A DNA stretch of 64,000 nucleotides from Pseudomonadota bacterium (GTDB lineage: Bacteria > Pseudomonadota > Gammaproteobacteria > Burkholderiales > REEB80): assembly GCA_028873515.1 (NCBI GenBank), contig JAGWIG010000006.1, forward strand, positions 22,883 through 86,882, read 5' to 3'. Shown here piece by piece: positions 38,391 through 49,519 of this stretch. How positions within the stretch are numbered: the stretch's first letter is position 1; each line of letters starts with the position of its first letter. The notes beneath the pieces were generated by a model, which was not told the origin of the DNA, did no database searches, and worked only from the letters and a program-made list of their open reading frames with translations. The translations under genes and the position numbers were made by a program.

Positions 38391-39542
38391 CTAATCTGCC
38401 TGTTTACGCAAAAATGCCGGAATATCAAACATATCTACACCAGATTGCTTAAGTGCCTCAACCTGTTGACCGCGTTTCCGACGAATCACAGCAGGCTGAT
38501 CACCACTTCCAACAAGTTGATCTGCAACAGCCATATTGTCAGTCCCTGTCTTAATTATTGTCAGTGGTTTACTCTGACTGCGGGCCAAAGGTGACCCAAG
38601 GCCTGTAGCTACCATTGTTACACGCAAAGTGTCACCCATATTGTCATCAATCACATTACCAACAAATACCTGAACTTCATCAGCAGTAAATCCTTTAATG
38701 ATCCCCATTACATCATAAACCTCTTTAATCTTGATGGATGAACTTGCAGTCACATTAACCAGCACTCCCCTAGCCCCAGACAAATTGACATCTTCAAGCA
38801 AAGGGCTTGCAGCAGCCTGCTCAGCTGCAATCTTGGCACGCTGGGGCCCGGATGCAGTTGCTGAACCCATCATTGCCATACCCATTTCAGACATAACGGC
38901 CCGCACATCAGCAAAATCTACATTCACAAGTCCTGGACAATTGATAACTTCAGCTATACCTCCAACCGCACCATGCAGTACATTATTTGCTGCCCTGTAA
39001 GCATCAAGAAGTGTGATGTCATCACCAAGAACCTGCATAAGCTTTTCATTTGGAACAACAATCAGTGAATCGACATGATTTGCTAGTGCCTCAATGCCAA
39101 TCTGGGCAATTTTTGAACGTTTTCCTTCAAACATGAATGGTTTTGTGACAACTGCGACCGTCAAAATCCCCAGTTCCTTGGCAACTTCCGCAATTACAGG
39201 GGCTGCCCCTGTTCCTGTCCCACCCCCCATACCAGCAGTTACGAACAACATATCCGCACCTTCAATTAACTCTATTATCCGATCTTTGTCTTCCAGTGCC
39301 GCATTCCGCCCCACCTCTGGATTAGCTCCAGCACCAAGTCCACGGGTCAGATTTGCTCCTAACTGCAACTGCACTCCTGCGCTCGACTGCTTTAATGCTT
39401 GAGCATCAGTATTGGCCACAATAAACTCAACGCCCGCAACACCTTGATTAATCATATGCTCAACAGCATTTCCGCCGCATCCGCCCACACCCACAACCTT
39501 AATGACTGCTTCTTGCATTTCCGTGCGTAAAATTTCGAACAT
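38391..39542 (-). CDS. ftsZ: Cell division protein FtsZ
   Basis: Tubulin-like GTPase that forms the Z-ring. It is 383 residues. The tubulin signature GGGTGTG is at residues 106-112, the N-terminal nucleotide loop is VGVGGCGGNAVEHM, and the conserved C-terminal peptide that binds FtsA and ZipA is DMFDIPAFLRKQ. GAGGAG lies 7 nt before the ATG. It is the last division gene of the cluster; a small hairpin GCTGA/TCAGC (38379-38391) overlaps its stop and might be a weak terminator. Confidence 0.98.
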   Translation of the reverse strand: MFEILRTEMQEAVIKVVGVGGCGGNAVEHMINQGVAGVEFIVANTDAQALKQSSAGVQLQLGANLTRGLGAGANPEVGRNAALEDKDRIIELIEGADMLFVTAGMGGGTGTGAAPVIAEVAKELGILTVAVVTKPFMFEGKRSKIAQIGIEALANHVDSLIVVPNEKLMQVLGDDITLLDAYRAANNVLHGAVGGIAEVINCPGLVNVDFADVRAVMSEMGMAMMGSATASGPQRAKIAAEQAAASPLLEDVNLSGARGVLVNVTASSSIKIKEVYDVMGIIKGFTADEVQVFVGNVIDDNMGDTLRVTMVATGLGSPLARSQSKPLTIIKTGTDNMAVADQLVGSGDQPAVIRRKRGQQVEALKQSGVDMFDIPAFLRKQAD

Positions 39543-39597
39543 GATAATCTCCTCGTTTTTACCGCTACCCCATTACAAAAATATATTGCCACCCGTT

Positions 39598-40836
39598 TCA
39601 GAAATTCCCTTGAAACCAACTCTTCATGCGTTCAAATATCTGCTTTACTGAAGAAATTTTAATGTTTTCAATATGAAACCTTCCCTGTTGTTCGGAACCT
39701 GCCAACACCAGACCTACTGCAGTTGCATACCTTGGATTTCGCACCACTTCAGCCAACCCCCCTATATACTGGGGCAATCCTAATCTAACGGGCATATGAA
39801 AGACCTCCTCGCCAAGTTCAACCATACCCTGCATACAACTGCTTCCCCCGGTCAGCACGATCCCCGAAGATAAAAGCTCTTCATAACCACTGCGACGCAA
39901 TTCTGTCTGGACCAGCGAAAAAAGCTCCTCAACCCTCGGCTCAATCACTTCAGCCAGTGTCTGGCGTGATAATTGACGCGACTCGCGTTCCCCAACACCC
40001 GGGACTTCAACAATTTCATTGGCACTGGCCATTTGACGTAATGCACAACCATATTCACGTTTTATATCTTCTGCATCCTTTGTTGGCGTCCTAAGTGCCA
40101 TGGCTATATCATTGGTCACCTGGTCACCAGCAATTGGAATCACGGCAGTATGTCTAATGGCACCATGGGTATATACGGCAATATCGGTTGTTCCACCCCC
40201 TATATCTACAAGGCATACACCCAAATCCTTTTCATCTTCTGTTAGTACAGATTGACTTGAAGCTAATGGCTGTAAAATCAGATCTGCAACCTCAAGACCA
40301 CATCTCATAACACATTTGATGATGTTCTGAACTGATGAAACAGCGCCCGTAACAATATGGGTCTTGACTTCCAGCCTGACACCACTCATACCTAACGGCT
40401 CGCGCACATCCTCCTGCCCGTCAATTATGAATTCCTGTGTAAGGATATGCAGAATCTGCTGGTCCATCGGAATGGATATTGCCCTTGCCGTTTCAATTAC
40501 CCGATCTACATCTGCTTGACTTACTTCCTTATCTTTAATTGCCACCATTCCATGAGAATTAATGCTTTTAATATGGCTACCTGCAATTCCGGTATAAACT
40601 TTACGGATCTTGCAATCGGCCATTAGCTCAGCCTCTTCCAGTGCTCTCTGGATTGCGCCGACTGTTGACTCAATATTAACCACAACCCCTTTTTTCAGGC
40701 CTCTTGATGCATGGCTTCCCATACCAATAATTTCTAGCCTGCCGTCTTCATATACTTCTGCAACAATTGCGACAATCTTGGAAGTTCCGATATCCAGGCC
40801 AACAACAAGATTTTTTTGATCCTTCACCTTACCCAT
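39598..40836 (-). CDS. ftsA: Cell division protein FtsA
   Basis: Actin-like protein that ties FtsZ to the membrane. It is 412 residues from the ATG at 40836 ([20 protein letters not shown]), which has GGAG 7 nt upstream; an open frame to 40932 is not conserved. The phosphate-1 loop GLDIGTSKIVAIVAEV and phosphate-2 GVCLVDIGGGTTDIAVYTHG are intact. The C-terminal amphipathic helix VKQIFERMKSWF is the membrane anchor. Its start overlaps the ftsQ end by 8 nt. Confidence 0.97.
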   Translation of the reverse strand: MGKVKDQKNLVVGLDIGTSKIVAIVAEVYEDGRLEIIGMGSHASRGLKKGVVVNIESTVGAIQRALEEAELMADCKIRKVYTGIAGSHIKSINSHGMVAIKDKEVSQADVDRVIETARAISIPMDQQILHILTQEFIIDGQEDVREPLGMSGVRLEVKTHIVTGAVSSVQNIIKCVMRCGLEVADLILQPLASSQSVLTEDEKDLGVCLVDIGGGTTDIAVYTHGAIRHTAVIPIAGDQVTNDIAMALRTPTKDAEDIKREYGCALRQMASANEIVEVPGVGERESRQLSRQTLAEVIEPRVEELFSLVQTELRRSGYEELLSSGIVLTGGSSCMQGMVELGEEVFHMPVRLGLPQYIGGLAEVVRNPRYATAVGLVLAGSEQQGRFHIENIKISSVKQIFERMKSWFQGNF

Positions 40837-41578
40837 TTTTTTTCTCCAATGCCGCATTATGCGCAACAGCTTGTTTTTTAACGCTTGCAGGTAGACGCAT
40901 GGCAAATCCATTCGAATACCGTAAATCGACATCAGAAGGCATTACTGGCAATTTGCCGACGGTTTGTGAATAAACATCTACAAATCTCTGTAATCTTTGT
41001 TCATCAGCCTGTTCGCCCAGTTTAATCAGCAGTCCATTCCCAAGAACTATTTCCCATGACATTCTCTGGCTAAGATCCAGTACATGCACCTTAAACCCTA
41101 ATGGACTCAATATCCGGTTATATTCAGCATAGTGCTGCAGCATGATTGATACACTATCTTTAGGCCCATTAAATATGGGCAAGAAAGCATTCGAAGCTGC
41201 TGAAAAAATCTTCCCACTGCTATCAACCAGCCCATCACTTCCCCAACGCGCGAAGATATCATGCTCAGCCACAACGATATTCACCGCTTCTGGCCATGCA
41301 CGACTTACACTGACCTTGTCTACCCAAGGTAATTTTACAAATCCATCACGCAACCGATCTATATCCAGGGTTAGCAGATTCCCACGCAGATCCTTTGTAA
41401 TAACAAGCTGTAATTGCTCACGGGTCAAATGCTGCAGATTCCCAGAAATTCGCACCTTATGGATAGCAAATATCGGCATATCAGGTATTTTTAAAGTTAA
41501 GGAAAAGGCAATTACACCAATAGCCAGCATCATAAGAATGTTGGCTACTGTTATCTGAATACGGGGTTCAACCCACAT
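40829..41578 (-). CDS. ftsQ: Cell division protein FtsQ
   Basis: Single-pass inner-membrane protein that links FtsZ-side proteins to the FtsBLQ complex. It is 249 residues. A membrane segment is at about residues 10-30 ([20 protein letters not shown]), followed by the POTRA domain starting [20 protein letters not shown] and an FtsQ domain with [18 protein letters not shown]. The ATG at 41578 has GGAGAAGG upstream; the frame is open to 41620 inside ddlB but is not family-like. Confidence 0.93.
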   Translation of the reverse strand: MWVEPRIQITVANILMMLAIGVIAFSLTLKIPDMPIFAIHKVRISGNLQHLTREQLQLVITKDLRGNLLTLDIDRLRDGFVKLPWVDKVSVSRAWPEAVNIVVAEHDIFARWGSDGLVDSSGKIFSAASNAFLPIFNGPKDSVSIMLQHYAEYNRILSPLGFKVHVLDLSQRMSWEIVLGNGLLIKLGEQADEQRLQRFVDVYSQTVGKLPVMPSDVDLRYSNGFAMRLPASVKKQAVAHNAALEKKNG

Positions 41579-42497
41579 GGGCCTTCTCCAGAATTTCAAG
41601 AACCAACCGATCAAACCCAATACCAGCCTGACGCGCTGCCATAGGCACTAGACTGTGATCAGTCATTCCAGGAATTGTATTCATTTCAAGAAAATATGGA
41701 TTTCCGGCCTCATCAAGCATAACATCCGCCCGGCCCCAACCTTGACAGCCCAAAACATCAAAGGCTTTAAGTGCCAACACCTGAATTTCTTTTTCTAACC
41801 TGGCATCCAATCCACAAGGGCAAATATATCGTGTGCTATCTGCCAGATATTTAGCCTCATAATCATAAAAATTACGTGACGTTTCCAAACGAATCAAAGG
41901 CAGGGCACGATGATTAACTATGGCCACAGTCAGTTCCATACCTGATATAAAACGTTCTGCCATCACCTGCTTGTCCCGCTCATAAGCCTTGCGCCAAGCC
42001 ATTTCAAAATCTTCCAGTCGCTCAACTTTGCTCATGCCGATACTCGAACCTTCCCGAATCGGTTTAACCATAAGCGGCAATCCAAGCTGGGTAGCACGCT
42101 TTTCCCAATCAGTATCCTCATCCAGCATTACATGCTCGGCTACTGGAATTCCTTCTGCACGCCAGAGAATCTTAGTGCGCCATTTGTCCATCGCAAGAGC
42201 TGAAGCACAAACCCCACTCCCGGTATAAGGAATGTTAAGCAGTTCCAGAACCCCTTGTATGCACCCATCCTCACCATACCTTCCGTGCAAACAGATAAAT
42301 ACCCGTTCAAACTCAGCCTGTGCCAATTCAGCAACAGTTTGTTCTGCGGGATCAAACTGGTGAACGTCAACACCCGAACGCAATAGCGCATCAAACACCA
42401 TACGGCCACTTTTCAAGGAGACTTCCCGTTCACTTGAACTTCCCCCGAACAAAACCCCGACCTTGCCAAAGCTTGCTACAGAATTATTCGTCTTCAT
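41568..42497 (-). CDS. ddlB: D-alanine--D-alanine ligase
   Basis: ATP-grasp ligase that joins two D-alanines for the peptidoglycan stem. It is 309 residues. The N-terminal [18 protein letters not shown], the ATP-grasp [20 protein letters not shown] and the metal-binding [17 protein letters not shown] are present. It shares a 4-nt ATGA overlap with murB and lies before ftsQ. Confidence 0.96.
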   Translation of the reverse strand: MKTNNSVASFGKVGVLFGGSSSEREVSLKSGRMVFDALLRSGVDVHQFDPAEQTVAELAQAEFERVFICLHGRYGEDGCIQGVLELLNIPYTGSGVCASALAMDKWRTKILWRAEGIPVAEHVMLDEDTDWEKRATQLGLPLMVKPIREGSSIGMSKVERLEDFEMAWRKAYERDKQVMAERFISGMELTVAIVNHRALPLIRLETSRNFYDYEAKYLADSTRYICPCGLDARLEKEIQVLALKAFDVLGCQGWGRADVMLDEAGNPYFLEMNTIPGMTDHSLVPMAARQAGIGFDRLVLEILEKAHVG

Positions 42498-43405
42498 CTT
42501 GTCCTAACCCCAATAATTCTGACTTCTCGAACAAGTTTTATACCAAACCGGTTCAATACTGCCTCTTCCATTGCTTCGATTACTGCCTCAATATCAGTTG
42601 CTGAAGCGCCACCTGTATTAATGATAAAATTTGCATGCTTATGGGAAACTTGTGCTCCTCCAATCCTAAATCCCTTCAGTCCACTTTCCTCTATTAAACG
42701 TGCGGCATAATCTCCTGGCGGGTTACGGAACACACTGCCGGAATTTGGCCAATCAAGGGGCTGGCTTTTAAGCCGGCTGGTCATTAGTGTTCGGATTTCT
42801 TCACGAACAAGCTCCGGATCAGTTTTTACAAAAACTAGACTCGCTCCAACAAACCATTCCTCCACCTCTAATTTCGATCTGACAGACCGATAGCACACTT
42901 CAAAATCTTCAGGATTTCTGCGTTGTATTACACCCTGCCGGTTAATCGTATGAACCTCATCAACAAAGTTCCATGTCTGACTTCCAAAACAGCCGGCATT
43001 CATGGCCAAGGCACCTCCAATAGTTCCTGGTATGCCAGCGAGAAAAGTCCCGCCAGCCAGACCATGTTTTGCACAAAACCTTGCTACTTTTGGACTCGCT
43101 GCGCCCGCCTGGGCATATACCACTTCATGTCCTGGCAAATCGCCTGGTATTTTTTTAATTTCACCAATTCCCGGGTGCATGAATACAATCGTTGCATCCA
43201 GTCCTCCATCTCTCACAAGAAGATTACTCCCAAGCCCTACCAGCCAAACGGGCTCATCTACCGGGAGTTTGGCCATAAACATGGACAAATCATCCAAATC
43301 CGCAGGTGTATATGCAACTCGCGCCACGCCACCCGCACGCCAACTTACATAACGTGACATGGAAACATTTTGCTCAAGGCCACCTCGCAACCCTTCTTCA
43401 ACCAT
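42494..43405 (-). CDS. murB: UDP-N-acetylenolpyruvoylglucosamine reductase
   Basis: FAD-dependent enzyme that makes UDP-MurNAc. It is 303 residues from the ATG at 43405, which has GGGGGT upstream; longer frames run into murC. Conserved parts are [28 protein letters not shown], the [17 protein letters not shown] region and HKHANFIIN. It overlaps murC by 8 nt and ddlB by 4 nt. Confidence 0.96.
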   Translation of the reverse strand: MVEEGLRGGLEQNVSMSRYVSWRAGGVARVAYTPADLDDLSMFMAKLPVDEPVWLVGLGSNLLVRDGGLDATIVFMHPGIGEIKKIPGDLPGHEVVYAQAGAASPKVARFCAKHGLAGGTFLAGIPGTIGGALAMNAGCFGSQTWNFVDEVHTINRQGVIQRRNPEDFEVCYRSVRSKLEVEEWFVGASLVFVKTDPELVREEIRTLMTSRLKSQPLDWPNSGSVFRNPPGDYAARLIEESGLKGFRIGGAQVSHKHANFIINTGGASATDIEAVIEAMEEAVLNRFGIKLVREVRIIGVRTR

Positions 43406-44795
43406 TAATGACCCCCGCCACACGGGCTGCGGTATGCCCAATAGAACCCGCGCCCATCGTCAGAACAATGTCTCCACCCCGAACAACCTGTAAAATTTCC
43501 TTTGGCAATCTATCTATTTCTTCAATAAAAATTGGTTCAAGCCTACCCGCAACCCGAATTGCCCTTGCAAGTGCACGTCCATCAGCAGCAACAATTGGTT
43601 TTTCACCTGCGGCGTACACTTCAACCAGCAATAAAACATCTACGGTGGACAAAACTCGCACAAAATCTTCAAACAAATCTCTCGTTCTCGTGTATCGATG
43701 AGGTTGAAAAGCAAGAACAAGTCTCCTCCCAGGAAACGCCGCTCTAGCTGCTGCAATCGTTGCCGCCATCTCTACTGGGTGATGGCCATAATCATCAACT
43801 AGGGTGAATTTCCCATTTCCAAAATCTACCTCTTCATACCGTTGGAAACGCCTTGCCACTCCACCAAATGAGGCTAATGCCCTGCCAATAGCCTCATCAT
43901 CGATACCAACTTCCTGAGCCACGCAAATGGCAGCAAGGGCATTGGACACATTGTGAAGCCCAGGCAAATTCAAGCTGACCTCCATTGGTGCGCGTCCAAT
44001 CCGTGACGAACGTCGAACTGTAAATCGCATCCGCCCACCTTCATGACGAATATTCACCGCCTGCACTTCTACACCCTCTTCTAGTCCATAGGTCATGATT
44101 GGACGAGATACCAATGGAATAATCCCGCGCAACTGGATGTCATCGCCACAAAGAATAGCCAAACCGTAAAATGGAAGATGGGTTAGAAAATCAACAAATG
44201 CCTGTTTAAGCCTATTCATGTCATGGCCATACGTATCCATGTGATCGGCGTCAATATTTGTGACTACCGCCAACTCAGGATTAAGATGCAAAAACGAGGC
44301 GTCTGATTCATCCGCCTCGGCAACCAGAAATTCACCTGCTCCTAGGCGGGCATTTGCACCAGCCTGATTTAAACGCCCCCCAATAACGAAGGTGGGATCA
44401 AGCCCACCTTCTGCAAGCACACTCGCCACAAGACTAGTAGTGGTTGTCTTGCCATGCGTACCAGCAATCGCAATTCCTCTTCTGAAACGCATGATTTCTG
44501 CAAGCATCTGTGCTCGTGGGACTACCGGAATCTGAGCATTTCTAGCTGCTACAATTTCTGGATTTTGATCATCAACAGCAGTTGATACCACCACGACATC
44601 CGCCTCTGACACATGTTCTGCAGCATGCCCCCGAAACACCCTTACTCCCAGACTGCTCAGATGCCGGGTGGAGAGACTATCAACAAGATCAGACCCCGAG
44701 ACTTCAAATCCAAGGTTAATAATAACTTCAGCGATTCCACTCATACCGGCGCCGCCGATGCCCACAAAATGGACCCGTCTGACCTTATGCCTCAC
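43398..44795 (-). CDS. murC: UDP-N-acetylmuramate--L-alanine ligase
   Basis: Adds L-alanine to UDP-MurNAc. It is 465 residues. The start [20 protein letters not shown], the P-loop [14 protein letters not shown], and the domain-3 [10 protein letters not shown] are intact. It overlaps murG by 4 nt and murB by 8 nt. Confidence 0.97.
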   Translation of the reverse strand: MRHKVRRVHFVGIGGAGMSGIAEVIINLGFEVSGSDLVDSLSTRHLSSLGVRVFRGHAAEHVSEADVVVVSTAVDDQNPEIVAARNAQIPVVPRAQMLAEIMRFRRGIAIAGTHGKTTTTSLVASVLAEGGLDPTFVIGGRLNQAGANARLGAGEFLVAEADESDASFLHLNPELAVVTNIDADHMDTYGHDMNRLKQAFVDFLTHLPFYGLAILCGDDIQLRGIIPLVSRPIMTYGLEEGVEVQAVNIRHEGGRMRFTVRRSSRIGRAPMEVSLNLPGLHNVSNALAAICVAQEVGIDDEAIGRALASFGGVARRFQRYEEVDFGNGKFTLVDDYGHHPVEMAATIAAARAAFPGRRLVLAFQPHRYTRTRDLFEDFVRVLSTVDVLLLVEVYAAGEKPIVAADGRALARAIRVAGRLEPIFIEEIDRLPKEILQVVRGGDIVLTMGAGSIGHTAARVAGVING

Positions 44796-45880
44796 GCGTT
44801 AGCCTCTTCAGCAAGTTTTTTGCAAACTGTAATGACATGGCTAACTGCATCTGGCATTGCCAATCCTTTTGCCTGTACAGCCATTTTCATCAAATCCTCA
44901 CGTTTCATGGATGAAATAAGATTTGCAAGTCTTTGAGGAGTTAGCTGATCCTGAACAAATAGCAAGGCTCCTCCAGCGTCTACCAGATAGTGGGCATTTA
45001 CAGTCTGGTGATCATCTACCGCATGCGGATAAGGAACGAGCACACTGGCAACGCCTGCACCTGCCAACTCAGCAACTGTCAGTGCCCCTGCACGGCAGAT
45101 CACCAGATCCGCCTCAGCATAAGCATCTGCCATATTCCCGATGAAAGAATTAACTTCTGCCTTAACACCTGATTCTGCATAGGCCTGCTTTACTCCATCA
45201 CAATCATTCTTCCCGGTCTGATGGAGTATCTCAGGTCTTTCATTTTCCTTAAGCAAGGCCACAGTTTTAGGGATAACCTCATTCAGCACTCGTGCACCCA
45301 GGCTTCCCCCTATAACCAGAACTTTTAAAGGACCCGATCTGGAACCATATCGGTTTTCAGGTGGCTTTAAAGCCAGAATTTCCCCTCTTACTGGATTCCC
45401 CGTAATTTCAACCCGCGCATTCCTTCCCTTCAAAGCCCCGGGATAGCCGAGCAGAATCTTATCTGCCCATAGTGAACATACCCGGTTAACCATACCGGCA
45501 ATGGCATTCTGTTCGTGTAAAACCAGTGGACGTCGCAATAACAGTGCGGCGAGTGCCCCAGGAAATGAAATATATCCACCCATTCCCAAAATAACATCCG
45601 GTCTTTCACGGAAAATCAGGTTTATGCATATCCCCAACGCCATTACAAGCCGCCATGGAAACATAAGCAGATATATCAAGTTTTTGCCGCGCAATCCTGT
45701 AAACCTAATCCAGGTAACCGGATAACCCGCAGCTGGCACAAGTTTTGCCTCAATTCCATTAAGGCTCCCAACCCAAATTACTTTCCAGCCACACTTGCTT
45801 ATCCCATCTGCAATTGCAAGCGCTGGAAACACATGTCCTCCAGTGCCTCCTGACAGGACAAGAAGCGTTCGTCCGTTCAT
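44792..45880 (-). CDS. murG: UDP-GlcNAc:lipid I glycosyltransferase MurG
   Basis: Inner-face membrane enzyme that makes lipid II. It is 362 residues. [16 protein letters not shown] starts the protein, [15 protein letters not shown] is the lipid-side region, and [18 protein letters not shown] then [20 protein letters not shown] are UDP-GlcNAc binding. It has 4-nt overlaps with ftsW and murC. Confidence 0.97.
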   Translation of the reverse strand: MNGRTLLVLSGGTGGHVFPALAIADGISKCGWKVIWVGSLNGIEAKLVPAAGYPVTWIRFTGLRGKNLIYLLMFPWRLVMALGICINLIFRERPDVILGMGGYISFPGALAALLLRRPLVLHEQNAIAGMVNRVCSLWADKILLGYPGALKGRNARVEITGNPVRGEILALKPPENRYGSRSGPLKVLVIGGSLGARVLNEVIPKTVALLKENERPEILHQTGKNDCDGVKQAYAESGVKAEVNSFIGNMADAYAEADLVICRAGALTVAELAGAGVASVLVPYPHAVDDHQTVNAHYLVDAGGALLFVQDQLTPQRLANLISSMKREDLMKMAVQAKGLAMPDAVSHVITVCKKLAEEANA

Positions 45881-47034
45881 AGTTTGTACCCTTTAAGTGT
45901 CATGCGATTTTCCCAATCCACACGCATAACCAATCCTAAGGCGATACAGTTTGTAACAATTCCACTTCCTCCATAACTCAGCAGGGGCAATGTCAACCCT
46001 TTTGTCGGCAGCAATCCCATGTTGACGCCCATATTGATTATTGTCTGAACAGCAATCCAGACCCCTGTTCCATATGTAACAAGTGCCCCATAATACTTTT
46101 CGAGCTGCACTGCAGTCCTTGCTATGCGGAAGATCCTCAGGATAAGCCAGACAAACAGGCAAATCACAACCATGACCCCAACAAAACCAAGTTCCTCTGC
46201 AATGACTGCGAGTAGAAAGTCAGTGTGCGCTTCAGGCAGATAAAATAATTTTTCTATACTTCCCCCGAGCCCTACACCGAACCATCCACCTCGACCAAAT
46301 GCGATAAGGGCATGAGTGAGTTGGTAACCCGCCCCAAAAGGATTTCGCCAAGGGTGCATAAATCCTATAATCCGTTCCAACCTATATGGAGAAATCAGGA
46401 TTAGCCCTATAAATCCTGCACAGAACAGGCCAATAAGGGCCGAAAACTGCCTTCCATTAACACCACCGAGAAACAGGATCGCCATGGAAATGGTAGTAAT
46501 ATCTGCAAATGCTCCAAAATCCGGCTCCTGCAGCAACAGAAACCCAATCATGAGCATGACGATTAACATTGGCAAAAACCCACGCCGAAATGACTCAATA
46601 ATTCCTGCCTTCCGTACTGTATAGTCTGCTGCATACAAAACTGCAAAGAGTTTCATGAATTCAGATGGTTGCAATGAAAATATAACTAAAGGTATCCAGC
46701 GACGACTACCATTCACTTGTTTGCCAATATGTGGAATCAGGACAATGATCAAAAGAATGACACCCGCAATAAAAAGTTTGGGTGACCAGGCCTGCCAGAT
46801 TTTCATCGGTATACGAAAGGCACCATATCCAGCCGAGAATCCAATTCCAAGATAAATAGCTTGGTGAATAAGGAAATAATAGGAATGGAATAGTGAGTGG
46901 GTTTGAAGGTCTGCAATGGCAATTGACGCAGAGTAAACCATAACCAGCCCAAATGCCAGCATCAGCAGACCAACCCAGAGCAAAGATTGATCATAGTCCG
47001 CTTGAAGGTAATCCCGCCTGTCATGGCTAGTCAT
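45877..47034 (-). CDS. ftsW: Septal peptidoglycan polymerase FtsW
   Basis: SEDS-family glycosyltransferase that polymerises lipid II at the septum with FtsI. It is 385 residues with about ten membrane segments. The ATG at 47034 has GAGGGGGT upstream and overlaps murD by 8 nt; a frame open to 47235 inside murD is not family-like. Conserved are the SxxE region VVIFSLQPSEFMKLFAVLY, ALIAFGRGGWFGVGLGGS and the C-terminal KGLTLPLLSYGGSGIVTNC. Confidence 0.96.
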   Translation of the reverse strand: MTSHDRRDYLQADYDQSLLWVGLLMLAFGLVMVYSASIAIADLQTHSLFHSYYFLIHQAIYLGIGFSAGYGAFRIPMKIWQAWSPKLFIAGVILLIIVLIPHIGKQVNGSRRWIPLVIFSLQPSEFMKLFAVLYAADYTVRKAGIIESFRRGFLPMLIVMLMIGFLLLQEPDFGAFADITTISMAILFLGGVNGRQFSALIGLFCAGFIGLILISPYRLERIIGFMHPWRNPFGAGYQLTHALIAFGRGGWFGVGLGGSIEKLFYLPEAHTDFLLAVIAEELGFVGVMVVICLFVWLILRIFRIARTAVQLEKYYGALVTYGTGVWIAVQTIINMGVNMGLLPTKGLTLPLLSYGGSGIVTNCIALGLVMRVDWENRMTLKGYKL

Positions 47035-48430
47035 GACACCCCCTCTTTTCCAATTTTCCAATCGCTGCTTTAAAGACTTCGGCACGATGAACATAATTGC
47101 GGAACATGTCAAAACTGGCACAGGCAGGTGACAACAGCACTGTATCTCCTTGCCGGGCCAGGCTGAAGGCCCTTTGTACCGCTTCTTCCATTTGTGATGC
47201 GTAAGATATGGGAATAGTGATTCCCGATAAAGCATGTTCTATAGCAGGCGCGTCCTGGCCCATTAACACAACAGCTCGGGCATGACTTTCAATCGCATCT
47301 TTCAGGGGTGTAAAATCCTGGCCCTTACCATCTCCGCCCGCAATCAGCACGGCAGGGGAGGATAAGCCATTTAAGGCTGCAATCGTTGCCCCTACATTCG
47401 TACCCTTTGAGTCATCTATGAAAGCGATGCCATTAATCCTATCCACTTCCATCATTCGGTGTGGCAATCCCTTAAATGATGAAAGTGCTGATAACAGCGG
47501 TTGGCGATCAAGGCCGACTGATTCACACAATGCAAGAGCTGCCATAATATTTGCAGCATTATGCAAACCTAATAATGGCAGGGAAGCTAAAGGCAGAACC
47601 AGTTCTTCACCGCATACCAAATACCGTTTTTTTTCAAGGCTTCTGAGTCCATAATCTTCTTTGCTGTGAGGTTCATCCAACCCAAAGGTCACGATCTTTC
47701 GACCAACCAAAGCCATTGCTGTGCTGTATGTATCATCACGATTAAGCACTTGCGCCCCATGGCCATTAAATATTCTGGATTTAGCTGCCGCATAGTTTCC
47801 CATTCCACGATAACGATCCATGTGATCCTGTGTAAGATTCAAAACTGTAGCCGCAGCTGCATCCAGACTAAAAGTTGTCTCAAGTTGAAAGCTTGATAGT
47901 TCAAGCACGATAGCTTCTGCTGATGCAACGGATCCATCGCCAACCGCATCCAGTACTGGCAAACCAATATTTCCTGCAACAATCGTTTTCAGTCCAGATC
48001 CACGGCACATGGCTCCCACAAGCTCTGTTACAGTACTTTTTCCATTTGCTCCGGTTATTGCAATAACAATGGGGCGCGCTGGCATCAAATAAAGAATTCT
48101 TGCAAAAATTTCTATATCTCCGAATACTGGGATACCTGCTTTCATGGCCGCAGCAATTGCAGGTTCTGCAAGGGAGATGCCTGGACTAACCACAAGAGCA
48201 TCGGATTCAAGGAATTCCTTGACATCAAAGCTTCCTGTCTTAAGGGGAATACCGGGAAACTCCTTGCACAACTCACCTGCATGTGGGGGGGATACCCTGC
48301 TGTCCTGTACAAATACCTTCGCACCCTGTGCGGCAAGGAATCTTACGCAGGACATACCTGTATCTCCAAGACCCGCCACTACAACAGTCTGGTTTGCGAA
48401 CAAGTTTATGGATTCCAAATTTCCCCGCAT
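47027..48430 (-). CDS. murD: UDP-N-acetylmuramoyl-L-alanine--D-glutamate ligase
   Basis: Adds D-glutamate to the stem. It is 467 residues. The N-terminal VVVAGLGDTGMSCVRFL, P-loop ITGANGKSTVTELV, conserved LNLTQDHMDRYRGMGNYAAA and FIDDSKGTNVGAT are present. It lies 3 nt after mraY and overlaps ftsW. Confidence 0.97.
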   Translation of the reverse strand: MRGNLESINLFANQTVVVAGLGDTGMSCVRFLAAQGAKVFVQDSRVSPPHAGELCKEFPGIPLKTGSFDVKEFLESDALVVSPGISLAEPAIAAAMKAGIPVFGDIEIFARILYLMPARPIVIAITGANGKSTVTELVGAMCRGSGLKTIVAGNIGLPVLDAVGDGSVASAEAIVLELSSFQLETTFSLDAAAATVLNLTQDHMDRYRGMGNYAAAKSRIFNGHGAQVLNRDDTYSTAMALVGRKIVTFGLDEPHSKEDYGLRSLEKKRYLVCGEELVLPLASLPLLGLHNAANIMAALALCESVGLDRQPLLSALSSFKGLPHRMMEVDRINGIAFIDDSKGTNVGATIAALNGLSSPAVLIAGGDGKGQDFTPLKDAIESHARAVVLMGQDAPAIEHALSGITIPISYASQMEEAVQRAFSLARQGDTVLLSPACASFDMFRNYVHRAEVFKAAIGKLEKRGCHD

Positions 48431-48433
48431 CAG

Positions 48434-49519
48434 TTACCTCAGTTTCAATGTGCTAAGTCCAACAAGCACAAGCATCATAGTAATAATCCAGAAGCGCACC
48501 ACAACCTGTGTCTCTTTCCAGCCTTTCAATTCATAGTGATGATGCAGCGGCGCCATCCTGAAGATACGACGTCCAGTCAGCTTGAATGAACCGACTTGAA
48601 GCATGACCGACAGGGTCTCCATGACAAAAACCCCTCCCATGATAAAGAGCACAATTTCCTGACGCACGATGACAGCGATAACTCCAAGTGCGGCACCTAG
48701 TGCCAATGCACCCACATCTCCCATGAACACTTCAGCCGGATAGGCGTTAAACCACAAAAACCCTAATCCCGCCCCGGCAATTGAAGCAGCAAATACACTC
48801 AATTCGCCAGCCCCGGGGATATAGGGCAAATCAAGATAATGTGAAAAAACACTGTTCCCTGCGACATAAGCAAACAAGGCCAGTGCTGAAGCCACAAGAA
48901 CAGTTGGCATAATGGCAAGACCATCCAGTCCATCCGTAAGATTTACTGCGTTACTTGAACCCACGATGACAAAATACGTCAGGACTACATATGCCGTAGC
49001 GCTCATAGGTAATATCATGTGTTTGAAAAAGGGGACTATCAGTTCAGTTTGTGCAGGTAACCTGGCGGACCAGGCCAGATACACAGCTACAGACAAACCA
49101 ACAACAGACTGCCATAAATATTTTTGTCGGGCCGACAATCCTCTCGGATTTCGTTGTACCACTTTTCGGTAGTCATCAACCCAACCTATTACACCAAATC
49201 CCAATGTGGTATAAAGCACTACCCAAACATATGGGTTTTTCAGGTCAGCCCACAAAATGGTGGAAAGGCTGATTGCTACAAGCATGAGAGCCCCGCCCAT
49301 CGTTGGTGTTCCGGCTTTCTTAAGATGGGACTGCGGCCCATCGTCCCGCACCGCCTGACCTATTTTCATTACAGTCAGCTTTCGAATCATGCCCGGCCCT
49401 ACAATAAATGAAATGACCAAGGCTGTAAGCGTTGCCAACATGGCTCGAAGTGTTATGTAATCAAATACATGAAAAGTCCGTATGCTATGTGCAAGCCACT
49501 GGGCCAAGATTAAAAGCAT
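48434..49519 (-). CDS. mraY: Phospho-N-acetylmuramoyl-pentapeptide-transferase MraY
   Basis: Polytopic enzyme that makes lipid I from undecaprenyl phosphate. It is 361 residues with about ten membrane segments. Catalytic motifs [23 protein letters not shown] and [11 protein letters not shown] are intact, as is the C-terminal [12 protein letters not shown]. It overlaps murF by 10 nt and precedes murD. Confidence 0.97.
   Translation of the reverse strand: MLLILAQWLAHSIRTFHVFDYITLRAMLATLTALVISFIVGPGMIRKLTVMKIGQAVRDDGPQSHLKKAGTPTMGGALMLVAISLSTILWADLKNPYVWVVLYTTLGFGVIGWVDDYRKVVQRNPRGLSARQKYLWQSVVGLSVAVYLAWSARLPAQTELIVPFFKHMILPMSATAYVVLTYFVIVGSSNAVNLTDGLDGLAIMPTVLVASALALFAYVAGNSVFSHYLDLPYIPGAGELSVFAASIAGAGLGFLWFNAYPAEVFMGDVGALALGAALGVIAVIVRQEIVLFIMGGVFVMETLSVMLQVGSFKLTGRRIFRMAPLHHHYELKGWKETQVVVRFWIITMMLVLVGLSTLKLR

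Noticed and set aside
38379..38393. Terminator at the end of ftsZ
   Set aside because: Only five base pairs with a 3-nt loop overlapping the stop codon and no real T-run; too weak to list as a feature.
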